Assembly: GCA_028280735.1 (NCBI GenBank)
Contig: JANQLH010000250.1
Coordinates: forward strand, 1-38,416
Direction of reading: 5' to 3'
From: SAR324 cluster bacterium
GTDB taxonomy: Bacteria; SAR324; XYD2-FULL-50-16
Length of the DNA: 38,416 bases
The notes under the pieces are model-generated. The model was not told where the DNA came from. It saw nothing but the letters and a program-made list of their open reading frames with translations, and ran no database searches. Below, piece after piece: positions 4,396 through 12,651 of this stretch. Every line of letters begins with the position of its first letter. The first letter of the stretch is position 1. Made by a program: the position numbers and the translations under genes.

Positions 4396-6195
4396 ATGAG
4401 TGGAGACCAGGTGGAAATCAAGGGACCGGATAATCTTGTTGAAATTTTTGAACAAGCGGTGGAGAGATTTAAAGACAGAGATCTTTTTGGCACCAAAAAC
4501 AGCGAAAAAGCCGCTTATAGTTGGGTAACGTACGGCCAGGTAGCTGAGCGAGTTGACAACCTGAGAGCCGGTTTGGCTTCTCTCGGGATCAAAAAAGGTG
4601 ATTCGATAGGAATCATAGCGAACAATCGTGTGGAATGGGCCGTGGCCGCATATGCCACCTATGGTCTTTCCGCAAAGTTTATCCCCATGTATGAATCCGA
4701 GCTGGATCGAATCCTTAAATATATCATCACTGATTCCGAGGTTAAGCTTTTGTTTGTCGCCCGCGATGATATTTATGACCGGGTGAGGGACTTTCCAAAT
4801 GAAATTGAAAGTCTTGAAAAGATTATTGTGATCGAGGGAGAGGGTGACAATTCCATGGCTGCATTGGAGAAAATCGGCAAAGAACAACCTGTGCCTTCAA
4901 TAAAACCTGAAAAATCCGACATTGCCGGATTGATCTATACATCCGGCACCACGGGCAATCCAAAAGGGGTGTTATTGAGTCATTACAATCTTGCCTCCAA
5001 TGCATTAGCAAGTACGATGTGCTTGCCCAGCAATGTCGGGCCCGGTGACAGAACGCTTTCCTTTCTCCCCTGGGCGCATTCTTTCGGGCAAACCGCTGAA
5101 CTGCATATGTTGATTCATTTTGGCGGGCAAACCGGGTTTGCGGAAAGCCCGTTGACCATTGTCGATGATCTGGCCCTGGTGAAACCGACCCTGCTGATAG
5201 CAGTTCCTCGCGTTTTCAACAAGGTATACACGGGCTTGAAAGATCGCATGGATAAAGAAGGAGGTTTACCCAAAAAGTTGTTTGATATGGGATTAAAGGA
5301 GTCAGAAAACAAGAGATCCGGCAAGGGCGGTCTAATGAACTCTTTGAAGCTGGGATTGGTTGATAAACTGGTCTACAGCAAAGTAAGGGACAAGTTCGGA
5401 GGCCGGATAAAAATGTGTCTCAGTTCCAGTGCCGCCTTGAGCCCCAAAATCGCGGAATTTTTCTCGGATATCGGTATCCCGGTTTACGAAGCCTGGGGTA
5501 TGACGGAACTGTCACCCGCCCATACTGTCAACACCTATGAAAAAAATAAACCGGGTACAGTCGGAAGTCCGATACCCGGAAGTTCCCTCAAAATTGACAC
5601 CTCCGTGTCATTTGACAGTGATAAGGAAGGTGAAATCATAGCCTATGGTCCCAATGTCATGATCGGCTACCATAACCTGCCTGACAAAACCGCAGAGGTC
5701 TTTACGGAAGATGGCGGTTTAAGGACCGGAGATCGCGGCTGGATCGACGAAGATGGCTATTTGCATATCACAGGCAGAATCAAGGAACAATACAAGCTGG
5801 AAAACGGAAAATATGTTTTTCCGTCGGACATTGAAGAAGCGATCAAACTGAGCATGTTCATAGAAAACGCAATGGTTCACGGAGCGAACCGTCCATTCAA
5901 CATTGCCGTTATTGCACCGGACTGGCTGGTTGTTGACCCATGGCTGCAAGAGGAGAGACTTCCATCCGATCACAACGAAGCGATCAAGCATCCAAAACTG
6001 ATGGAAAAGATCGAGGCTGAAGTCCAGAAAACCTGCAGTGAATTTGCCCCGTATGAGGTACCCAAAAAACTGGTTTTGATTTCGGAAACCTTTACTCCGG
6101 AAAATGGGATTTTAACCCCCACATTGAAACTGAAAAGAAGAGAGGTACATCGAATTCACGGCAATCGAATCGAAGCATGTTTTGATGCCATGTAA
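4396..6195 (+). CDS. Long-chain fatty acid-CoA ligase (AMP-forming)
   Basis: A 599-residue member of the ANL adenylate-forming superfamily, of the eukaryote-like long-chain acyl-CoA synthetase type. It should activate fatty acids to acyl-CoA using ATP and CoA. Visible motifs are the phosphate-binding loop YTSGTTGNPKG (about residues 180-190), WGMTELS (about 367), the hinge region TGDRGWIDEDGYLHITGR, and YKLENGKYVFP, which aligns with the C-terminal catalytic loop. I chose ATG 4396 over the track start at 4360 because AAGGAG sits 6 nt before it. The sequence between 4360 and 4396 has no good ribosome site of its own. The gene is monocistronic and followed by a strong hairpin. Exact chain-length preference cannot be read from sequence. 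Confidence 0.88.
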   Translation: MSGDQVEIKGPDNLVEIFEQAVERFKDRDLFGTKNSEKAAYSWVTYGQVAERVDNLRAGLASLGIKKGDSIGIIANNRVEWAVAAYATYGLSAKFIPMYESELDRILKYIITDSEVKLLFVARDDIYDRVRDFPNEIESLEKIIVIEGEGDNSMAALEKIGKEQPVPSIKPEKSDIAGLIYTSGTTGNPKGVLLSHYNLASNALASTMCLPSNVGPGDRTLSFLPWAHSFGQTAELHMLIHFGGQTGFAESPLTIVDDLALVKPTLLIAVPRVFNKVYTGLKDRMDKEGGLPKKLFDMGLKESENKRSGKGGLMNSLKLGLVDKLVYSKVRDKFGGRIKMCLSSSAALSPKIAEFFSDIGIPVYEAWGMTELSPAHTVNTYEKNKPGTVGSPIPGSSLKIDTSVSFDSDKEGEIIAYGPNVMIGYHNLPDKTAEVFTEDGGLRTGDRGWIDEDGYLHITGRIKEQYKLENGKYVFPSDIEEAIKLSMFIENAMVHGANRPFNIAVIAPDWLVVDPWLQEERLPSDHNEAIKHPKLMEKIEAEVQKTCSEFAPYEVPKKLVLISETFTPENGILTPTLKLKRREVHRIHGNRIEACFDAM

Positions 6196-6224
6196 TAATC
6201 CGCTGTTTTTGTCGTTCAATATAC

Positions 6225-6251
6225 GGAGTTGGCCTCTTACAGGCCAACTCC
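6225..6251. terminator. Perfect 11-bp hairpin after the acyl-CoA ligase gene
   Basis: GGAGTTGGCCT-cttac-AGGCCAACTCC, starting 29 nt after the stop. No T-run follows, so it may be a weak or factor-dependent terminator, or an mRNA 3'-end stabiliser. Confidence 0.6.
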
Positions 6252-6390
6252 CTCCAACCGCAATGCTAACCAGATTATCCAAAACCTGATTCAGGGTATC
6301 ACCCTGCAGATGGGAATGTGTTTCCGATTTGAGTGTTAGAAGGAGCAAAAGCTTTGCTCTTTGAATTATATTAATTTACTAATATTCAGC

Positions 6391-6419
6391 TTGACTATAT
6401 TTAGCTTGCTAAGTACTTT
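6391..6419 (+). promoter_or_regulatory. Predicted promoter and operator of the first marR gene
   Basis: TTGACT (6391-6396) and TACTTT (6414-6419) are 17 bp apart. The spacer contains the palindrome TTAGC-TT-GCTAA (6401-6412), a plausible MarR-dimer site that would block RNA polymerase and allow autorepression. Confidence 0.5.
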
Positions 6420-6497
6420 TAAAGTCAACCTTTGTGAAGTGAATAAACGAACTCTCATCTGCCTGCTCTAGGCGGTTATTTTGCAGTGGGAAACATA

Positions 6498-6929
6498 ATG
6501 TCGAACAACAGTGACGATAGGTTAATATTCTTGATTTTAACGGCCCAGCATTTATTAAAAAAGCGTCTTCAGGAAGAATTTCGCAGGGAAGAGGTCCTTA
6601 TCACACCTTCGCATACAGGCATTTTGTTTACTTTGGAAGAAAAAGGACCTCAATCCATGAACTCCTTAAGCGAATTCCTGTTTGTCAAGAATTCCACGGT
6701 GACTGGCCTGATCGACCGTTTGGAGAAAAACCGGTTGGTCAGGCGAAATCCCGTTGGAGGAGATCGTCGTTCGTGGCATATTTCCATAACTGGAAAAGGA
6801 CTTGAGGAACTCGACAAAGCTCGAAAGATCATCCACCGGATCAATGATGAAATCAAGGAAGGGCATCCGGAATCCGATCTCAAGGGAATGAAGAACGTAC
6901 TGGGAGCATTTTTCAGCAAGTTTTCCTAG
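6498..6929 (+). CDS. MarR-family transcriptional regulator
   Basis: A 143-residue winged-helix protein of the MarR family. The HTH runs through MNSLSEFLFVKNSTVTGLIDRLEKNRLVRR, and the wing carries the family motif GGDRRSWHISIT. MarR proteins bind palindromes as dimers and release them on binding small molecules. I prefer ATG 6498 to the GTG 6486 of the track because it gives the usual length. The ribosome site (GTGGGAAAC) is weak. It lies 51 nt before the MBL-fold hydrolase and probably forms an operon with it. The palindrome in its promoter suggests autoregulation, and the hydrolase is the natural co-regulated target. Confidence 0.85.
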   Translation: MSNNSDDRLIFLILTAQHLLKKRLQEEFRREEVLITPSHTGILFTLEEKGPQSMNSLSEFLFVKNSTVTGLIDRLEKNRLVRRNPVGGDRRSWHISITGKGLEELDKARKIIHRINDEIKEGHPESDLKGMKNVLGAFFSKFS

Positions 6930-6980
6930 CACATTTCCCAAAAAACGTTTGTTTGCTTTATCCTGAAAACGGGGAATCTT

Positions 6981-7937
6981 ATGACCATAAAAAACAGTTT
7001 TATAAACAATGTGCAGATAAGCAACATCACGGACAGTGTCCTGTTGATTCAACAAATAAGGCCACCCGCTTATTTTTCCTGTTCAGACGGTCTTCTTATC
7101 TTGCCCGGCAACGGTCGAAATTCCAAAGCTGTTGCCTTGGATATCAACATAGAACCGAAATATGTCGAGGCCCTGGTTAAGGAGTTTGGTCCGGTCTCGG
7201 ATTATGTCAACACCCATGGTCATATGGATCATATTGCCCATGTTCACGCCTGGGAAAGTATCGGTGCAACCATACATTCACCCGGAAATGAAGCTGAAGC
7301 GTTGATTCGGCTCCAGGGTTTTTACAATAGTTACAACTGGCTGGAGATGGGAAGTGTTGAGACTGTTGAAGCATTCGCAGAATTAAACGGATACCACCCT
7401 TGTAAAAAAGTTAATCCCTTCGAACCGGGAACCACATTGCAATTTGACGAATTAACGGTTGAAACCATTCCTTTTACGGGACATTCGACAGGTCATTCGG
7501 GCTTTTTTCTTCCTGTTGAAAAAATATTGCATATCAGTTGCCTGGGTTTCGATAAGCCTAACGCAGAGGCCAATGGATTCGGACCTTGGTATGGATTCAG
7601 GCAGTGCTCTATTTCACAATATGCCAGGGATATCGAAGCTGCAGAGTTGTTATTTCTGGAAAAAGCAAATTTTCTTACCTCATCACACGGTTATCTCATT
7701 GAAAAATCCGATACTACTCCATTCAGCTACATGAAGCACAAGCTGGATAATAACCGGGTAATCGTTGATCAGGCTTTACATGCATTGGATTCTAATCTGG
7801 CCGAGGACGAGATAGTCAACGAATTGCTGAGGCAAGACCTTTTCTTTCCAAAAGCTAAGATGAAAGGGTTGATGTTTGATATTTACTCATTTTGGGAATC
7901 CTGGATGATTCGACATCATATTAATCACCAAGTATGA
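6981..7937 (+). CDS. MBL-fold metallo-hydrolase
   Basis: A 318-residue metallo-beta-lactamase-fold protein. The metal-binding motif is THGHMDH (His79, His81, Asp83, His84), followed by GHSTGHSGF carrying the next metal His and a C-terminal SSHG that fits the last conserved His. The bridging Asp probably lies in CLGFDKP. The family contains hydrolases of thioesters, lactones and phosphodiesters, and the substrate cannot be assigned here. A nearby acyl-CoA ligase makes a thioesterase or lactonase role conceivable, but that is inference. The start has GGGGAA 6 nt upstream. No signal peptide or membrane helix is seen, so it is likely cytoplasmic. It follows marR and probably shares its promoter. 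Confidence 0.83.
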   Translation: MTIKNSFINNVQISNITDSVLLIQQIRPPAYFSCSDGLLILPGNGRNSKAVALDINIEPKYVEALVKEFGPVSDYVNTHGHMDHIAHVHAWESIGATIHSPGNEAEALIRLQGFYNSYNWLEMGSVETVEAFAELNGYHPCKKVNPFEPGTTLQFDELTVETIPFTGHSTGHSGFFLPVEKILHISCLGFDKPNAEANGFGPWYGFRQCSISQYARDIEAAELLFLEKANFLTSSHGYLIEKSDTTPFSYMKHKLDNNRVIVDQALHALDSNLAEDEIVNELLRQDLFFPKAKMKGLMFDIYSFWESWMIRHHINHQV

Positions 7938-8021
7938 TGCAAGAATGCTAGAGTTTTCAGCAGTTTTTTTTGTTTTTTAGCGGCTGGAAATCAAACATGT
8001 GTTACTGAATGAGGCACGGAT

Positions 8022-8045
8022 AATTTGACAAGTCATTGTCAAATT
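8022..8045. promoter_or_regulatory. Operator candidate of the second marR gene
   Basis: AATTTGACAA-GTCA-TTGTCAAATT is a perfect 10-bp inverted repeat that includes a TTGACA -35-like hexamer. A further half-site (ATTGTCAT) lies at 8055-8062. The position, 35-58 bp before the ATG, suits autoregulation by the MarR protein. Confidence 0.65.
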
Positions 8046-8079
8046 AACAAACTATTGTCATGATGAATCGGGTAAAAAA

Positions 8080-8529
8080 ATGGGAAAAGCAAAACTAAAA
8101 CGCACGCTTGCGGGAGAAACATTTACTGACCTGGTGTTGGAGATTTTTAAGCTGAACGGAAGTTTAATAATTGCCGGGGATCAGTTATCAAAGGATTTGG
8201 GGCTTACCAGTGCCCGTTGGAAGGTATTGGGAGCCCTGGAACAGGGACCGCTGACTGTATCACAAATCGCCCGTAAAATGGGGTTAACACGACAAAATGT
8301 TCAACAACTGGTTAACACCCTGGCTCAAAAAGAGTTGCTGTTTCTAAAAGAGAATCCTGATCATCAGACTGCCAAACTGATTGACTTAAGCCGCAGCGGA
8401 CGGGACGTTTTAAACCGGATATCCCTTAAGCAAATTGAATGGGCAAACCGCATTTCTTCCACCCTTGAAACAAAGGATCTCGAAACAACCTTAAAGACCT
8501 TGGTAGCAATTTCGGAGAGTTTGAATTAG
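8080..8529 (+). CDS. MarR-family transcriptional regulator (second)
   Basis: A 149-residue MarR-type winged-helix protein. The HTH is LTVSQIARKMGLTRQNVQQLVNTLAQKELL, and the wing reads NPDHQTAKLIDLS, which departs from the common D-x-R wing motif. N- and C-terminal helices for dimerisation are present. The ribosome site is poor. It lies 27 nt before the DUF169 gene and the two are probably one transcript. A perfect 10-bp inverted repeat just upstream is its likely binding site. The ligand is unknown. Confidence 0.85.
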   Translation: MGKAKLKRTLAGETFTDLVLEIFKLNGSLIIAGDQLSKDLGLTSARWKVLGALEQGPLTVSQIARKMGLTRQNVQQLVNTLAQKELLFLKENPDHQTAKLIDLSRSGRDVLNRISLKQIEWANRISSTLETKDLETTLKTLVAISESLN

Positions 8530-8556
8530 TACACCGTTATTTTATGAGGACAAGAT

Positions 8557-9393
8557 ATGGATACACAGTTTTTAGATTCGACAAAAGCCTTCATTGACCT
8601 TCTGGGGCTTGATGAAGAGCCATTGGGAGTGTTTTTCAGCGACGAAAAACCTGATCCCGGTTTTGGACTAAAACCTTCCGAATTGCCGACTCGGGAAAAA
8701 GAAGAAAAAAATGAAGTCGACTGGCATTCTGTTTTTTCAAATTTTGCATGCATTCTGGGTAACATTCGGAGGGGCAGACGTAAAAAAATCCCGGCGTATT
8801 TCTCCAAAGAGCAATTCGGCTGTGCCGGCGGGGCATTCTGGCTGGGATTCCTCAAACCGCAAACGGAAACCATCATTAACTATGTTTCGACGGGCATTCC
8901 CGGTCGTATGGAAGGTGAGCATTACTGCGATTCACCGGACCACCTTAGAGAGATGTTCCAATATGCAGATCCGCCTGCTATCGAAAAAAACTATTGTATT
9001 TTCAAGCCTCTCGATCTGTTTATAGACCAGGAAGTACCCGAGCTGGTTGTGTTTTTTGCCCGTTCTGAGATTTTATCCGGGTTACACCAGCTGGCGGCGT
9101 TTGTTACCAATGATCCCGAAGTGGTTGTGTCACCTTGGTCTGCTTCCTGTGGAAGTCTGGTTGGCTGGCCGAGACATTATCTGGCCAAAGGACTCAACAA
9201 GGCTGTTTTAGGCGGGTGGGATCCATCCGCCAGGAAATATTTTCAGATGGATGAACTTTCGTTTACAGTTCCGTTCCCAATGTTTGAAGACATGGTCAAT
9301 CGCCATGAAGAATCTTTTCTTAGCTTGGAAACGTGGGCGTCCGTGCGTGAGAGAATCGAGAAGAAAGAGGGGAGTAAAGGGAAAGACCGCTAG
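8557..9393 (+). CDS. DUF169-family protein
   Basis: A 278-residue protein matching the uncharacterised DUF169 family. Recognised features are the N-terminal LGLDEEPLGVFFSDEKP, FGCAGGAFWLGF in the centre, and the segment around VVSPWSASCGSLVGWPRHY. Conserved Cys residues at these places could bind a metal or cofactor, but no activity is established for the family as far as I know. There is no signal peptide and no membrane helix. The ribosome site is GAGGACAAG before ATG 8557. It is co-directional with and close behind a MarR gene, so it may respond to the same ligand. It ends 2 bp before the convergent pilZ gene. Confidence 0.82.
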   Translation: MDTQFLDSTKAFIDLLGLDEEPLGVFFSDEKPDPGFGLKPSELPTREKEEKNEVDWHSVFSNFACILGNIRRGRRKKIPAYFSKEQFGCAGGAFWLGFLKPQTETIINYVSTGIPGRMEGEHYCDSPDHLREMFQYADPPAIEKNYCIFKPLDLFIDQEVPELVVFFARSEILSGLHQLAAFVTNDPEVVVSPWSASCGSLVGWPRHYLAKGLNKAVLGGWDPSARKYFQMDELSFTVPFPMFEDMVNRHEESFLSLETWASVRERIEKKEGSKGKDR

Positions 9394-9395
9394 TT

Positions 9396-9752
9396 TTAGT
9401 TTTTCATTTCCAATTCAGCGAAACGGTTGGTGCTGAGCAGCATTGAAGTGATTTTTTCACGGTGCTCTACCAGCCTTTCCGTGACATCAAATTTTTCAGG
9501 GTAAAACCTGATCCCATAAACAAATCCTTCGGGCTTTTTTAATTTAACTTTTACCTGACCTTTTAACCTGATTCTGTACTGCTCGACTTTAAATGCCAGG
9601 AAAACGTCACTTTCGGTTTTTAGATCCAGAGTGCTTTTAATGGCAAAACCACCCGTGGATAGATCGTTTAAATTCCCGCAGGATGATAAATCGTGTTTTA
9701 AAACCGGAATATCAACCGAAAAACGTTCAAACCGCCTTCTTTCCTTTTCCAT
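9396..9752 (-). CDS. PilZ-domain c-di-GMP-binding protein
   Basis: A 118-residue single-domain PilZ protein. The two cyclic-di-GMP contacts are present: the N-terminal basic motif ERRRFERF (RxxxR) and NDLSTGGFAI (D/NxSxxG, about residues 29-38). The rest forms the expected beta-barrel strands. Stand-alone PilZ proteins usually relay c-di-GMP levels to motility, secretion or envelope targets. No effector domain is fused, so the partner is unknown. It stands alone, tail-to-tail with the DUF169 gene, and no clear Shine-Dalgarno precedes the ATG. Confidence 0.85.
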   Translation of the reverse strand: MEKERRRFERFSVDIPVLKHDLSSCGNLNDLSTGGFAIKSTLDLKTESDVFLAFKVEQYRIRLKGQVKVKLKKPEGFVYGIRFYPEKFDVTERLVEHREKITSMLLSTNRFAELEMKN

Positions 9753-10448
9753 TGTTACGCCGTTGGGTTAAAAGAGGCATCAGTGTTTACTGAACAGCTC
9801 AACTGCCAATCATACCGTCAATAAACATCAAGAATACCGATGCTTATGGTTCGCAACCGGTTGCCATTCGAGGATAAATCATGCCCGGATCTCCCTTGTT
9901 TGGTTAATGAGCAACCAGACAACAAATGGTACACTAACGATTGACGATAAATAAGTGGCTTTGCCGGTTTACAAGAAAAATTTACAGGAATTTTATTCAA
10001 AGCCCCTTATGGTTCCCGGCTTCTGGAAACCAGTGGTGTTTATAGGTACTGTTAAGCCTGCAAAGCTGAGTTTTCAGGTTGAACAGAATTCGGTGTGACC
10101 TTACATAAATTTAACACTACTTGATCAGGCTCAAGAAATTAACCGGTGCCGAAGGAAAACCAACTTAACCCTCTTCAATAAAAGCTTTAGAAGCAGTTTG
10201 CAGGGTTGGAAAATTACAAAGGCGACTGTGAATTGGGGACGACCGGATGTGGGCTGCGTTTTTTCTTTCTGCAGAAGGTACGTTAACCGTGGTAACATTC
10301 AGAATTTATCTCAAAGAGCAAACCAATAGTTTCCTGAATATGGGAAGGGGGGATTAACAGCGGGCGGGTCAAAATTCTCAATCAAAGCCACTCATTGATG
10401 GATTGGAAGCTCAACTAACAACCAATGAGTGGTTCAGAGAAATCAATC
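9753..10448. other. Intergenic stretch without recognised gene
   Basis: About 700 bp between the pilZ gene and the lipoprotein gene. I see no credible ORF with a ribosome site, no tRNA-like sequence and no copy of the array repeat. The only clear structure is a stem at its right end, listed separately. Confidence 0.5.
10388..10432. repeat. 10-bp inverted repeat downstream of the lipoprotein gene
   Basis: CCACTCATTG (10388-10397) pairs exactly with CAATGAGTGG (10423-10432) around a 25-nt loop, 16 nt beyond the lipoprotein stop. It may be a transcript-end structure. No strong T-run follows on the - strand. Confidence 0.5.
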
Positions 10449-10688
10449 CTATTTCCTGACACATCTCTTCTTTTTCCTGCCATCAATCAATCGCCAGGTA
10501 CACTCGTGAGAATAGTCGTTTACCTTGTATACTGATCCATGAGTAGCCTTCTGAGGCTTTTTAAGTCTCGCAGAAGGTTTGGAACTGCAACCGTATAACA
10601 AGAATGCAGAAGAAATGATTAATACAACTAATGAACTATAAAACCTAAGGATGCGTCCTGATGTACCCCTTTGATATTTATGTGGCAT
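10449..10688 (-). CDS. Small predicted lipoprotein
   Basis: A 79-residue protein with basic N-terminal residues, a hydrophobic stretch (LVVLIISSAFLLYGC) ending in a good lipobox, and a mature part of about 45 residues rich in Lys/Arg with two further Cys residues. It should be lipid-modified at the lipobox Cys and anchored to a membrane. I moved the start from the track (10703) to the internal ATG at 10688 because AAGGA lies 4 nt before it. The earlier ATG has no ribosome site. I do not recognise the mature domain. Its neighbours (PilZ, TrkH) give no functional hint. Confidence 0.6.
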   Translation of the reverse strand: MPHKYQRGTSGRILRFYSSLVVLIISSAFLLYGCSSKPSARLKKPQKATHGSVYKVNDYSHECTWRLIDGRKKKRCVRK

Positions 10689-10941
10689 TCGTTCCTTTTT
10701 CATCTGTTTGATCGTTTGTAGCTATGATTATCTGTGGGAAGTTTGTATTAATTTGACAACATTTGTGAGCTTTGGTTTTCATTGCCGAGGTGATATTTTC
10801 GCTTGATCGCCTTTAAATTACAACCACCTTTCCTATAAAGATCATAATGAGTTGAATTTTTTGGTGAAAAGTATGCCAAGCTGATGAAAACACTGTTTCA
10901 GGAAAAGATTGAAGTCTGAGGATTCTTCGGAGAAACTTCCA

Positions 10942-10977
10942 TATCGAACTGCGAAAGCTGCAACTCACAGTTCGATA
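10942..10977. terminator. Hairpin downstream of trkH
   Basis: TATCGAACTG pairs exactly with CAGTTCGATA around a 16-nt loop, 12 nt beyond the trkH stop. There is no clear T-run on the - strand, so termination is possible but unproven. Confidence 0.45.
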
Positions 10978-10989
10978 GATAGATGAAAA

Positions 10990-12447
10990 CTATTTTCGCC
11001 AAAATGAAGGATAAAAAATAACCAGTGCTGAAAACAGCTCCAGGCGTCCGATCATCATGTTCCAGGAAAGGAACCACTTTCCAACATCCGAAATATGAGC
11101 ATAATTTTTAGACGGGCCGATCGAACCGAAACCTGGTCCGATGTTCATTAATGTAGAGATGACGGAGCTCATGGCAGAGAATAAGTCCATATTGTCGGAC
11201 ATGACCATAAAGCAAGATCCGCCAAGAATCAGGAAAACATTAACGATAAAATAGCTAACGGCCAGATCGATCATGGAGAAATCGATCTGGCGACCATTGA
11301 GACGGATGGAAACAACAGTCAAAGGCTGGAGAAAGATCCGTTTAACCGAAGCCACTATGTATTTCCAGATTATCACATAGTGCACCACTTTTATTCCGCT
11401 GGTTGTAGATCCGGCGCAGGCTCCGATAAAGCAAACCACCAAGAGAAACATTTGGGCTGCCCGGGGCCATTGTTCATAATCTGCAGTTGTGAAACCGGTC
11501 GTTGTCATCAGAGACATCACTTGGAAGGTCGCGTATCTCAATGATTCCCCAATGCTGTCATAGGTGCCGTTCCTCCAGAGAATCCACGTTACTATTCCGC
11601 AGAAAAACAGCAGAAATCCCACATACCAACGAAATTCGGTATTGATTTTCAGTGATTTCCAGTCTCCTTTAAGTATTTGGTAAAACAGGATAAAGGTCAT
11701 TCCGCCCAGAAACATGAAAATAATAAGCACCCAATCAAAATATGCATTATTGTAATGCCCGATGCTGGCGTTCTTGGGTGAATAGCCGGAGGTTGAAACC
11801 GTGCCGAAGGCATGGCACATGGCATCATAAATGGACATCCCGCCAACACTCAACAGGATAATCAGAAGTATATTCAAAGCCAGGTAAATCGCCCAAAGGC
11901 GAATCATGGCATCTTTGTTACGCGGGGTGAATCTTTCCTTGGTTATTACCTGGCCCGGACTGGATTCGGCTCTAAAGATTCGTAATCCTCCCATTCCGTG
12001 AGGCAGGAAGATAATAACCAGGGTTAAAAAACCCATGCCACCCATCAAGTGGGTTTGACTGCGCCAGAAAAGCAGTCCGTGCGGCAAGGCTTCGATGTCT
12101 GTGAGAATTGTTGCCCCGCTGGTAGTGTAGCCGGACATCATTTCGAAAAACGCGTCTGTAAAAGAGAGATTTGTCTGATGAATCACGTATGGTATCCCGG
12201 AGACGGCCGAAACCATGATCCAACCAAATACGGCAATGAAGATACCGTCCTTGGTGTCCAGGTCATTACTCCGTCTGAAAAACCACCACAACGGCAAACC
12301 CAATGCTGTTGTGATCAATGCGGAGATTGCAAAGCAAGGCGAATCTCCTTCCTGATAATAAAGCGAAACTAAAAAGGGGAAAACCATGGAAAGACCGGTT
12401 ACGATCAGCAGTTTACCCAACACGTTGGCAATCGAGGTGAAATGCAT
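10990..12447 (-). CDS. trkH: Trk potassium uptake protein TrkH
   Basis: A 485-residue membrane protein of the TrkH/KtrB superfamily, the pore subunit of a K+ uptake system. The four pore-loop filters are visible: TTSGAT (108-113), STSGYS (218-223), TTTGFT (315-320) and NIGPGFG (435-441), each between hydrophobic segments. The length is normal. It lies 204 nt downstream of trkA on the same strand, so pore and gating subunit are encoded together. No Shine-Dalgarno is evident before the ATG. By family knowledge, nucleotide binding to TrkA controls opening of TrkH. Confidence 0.94.
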   Translation of the reverse strand: MHFTSIANVLGKLLIVTGLSMVFPFLVSLYYQEGDSPCFAISALITTALGLPLWWFFRRSNDLDTKDGIFIAVFGWIMVSAVSGIPYVIHQTNLSFTDAFFEMMSGYTTSGATILTDIEALPHGLLFWRSQTHLMGGMGFLTLVIIFLPHGMGGLRIFRAESSPGQVITKERFTPRNKDAMIRLWAIYLALNILLIILLSVGGMSIYDAMCHAFGTVSTSGYSPKNASIGHYNNAYFDWVLIIFMFLGGMTFILFYQILKGDWKSLKINTEFRWYVGFLLFFCGIVTWILWRNGTYDSIGESLRYATFQVMSLMTTTGFTTADYEQWPRAAQMFLLVVCFIGACAGSTTSGIKVVHYVIIWKYIVASVKRIFLQPLTVVSIRLNGRQIDFSMIDLAVSYFIVNVFLILGGSCFMVMSDNMDLFSAMSSVISTLMNIGPGFGSIGPSKNYAHISDVGKWFLSWNMMIGRLELFSALVIFYPSFWRK

Positions 12448-12651
12448 AGTCTGGTATAGGTGTTAAATAATCAAGTTTTGCGCTACGTTTTATTGCCGGT
12501 CTCCATTACCGGAACCATTGGTGACTACAATTTTCGTCAAGGTATCATGAATATAAGATCCCGATATCCGGAGGCAAACCGTGTACCCAAGGTAACAAAA
12601 AATTGAAGGCAATAGGTGGAAGCGAATCACTGTGCGGTGTTTGTAAGTCAA

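Noticed and set aside
4318-4887. 189-residue - strand ORF
   Set aside because: It lies opposite the well-supported acyl-CoA ligase gene and has no recognisable domain, so it is a shadow frame.
9818-10000. 60-residue - strand ORF in the intergenic region
   Set aside because: No ribosome site, no domain and no support from neighbours.
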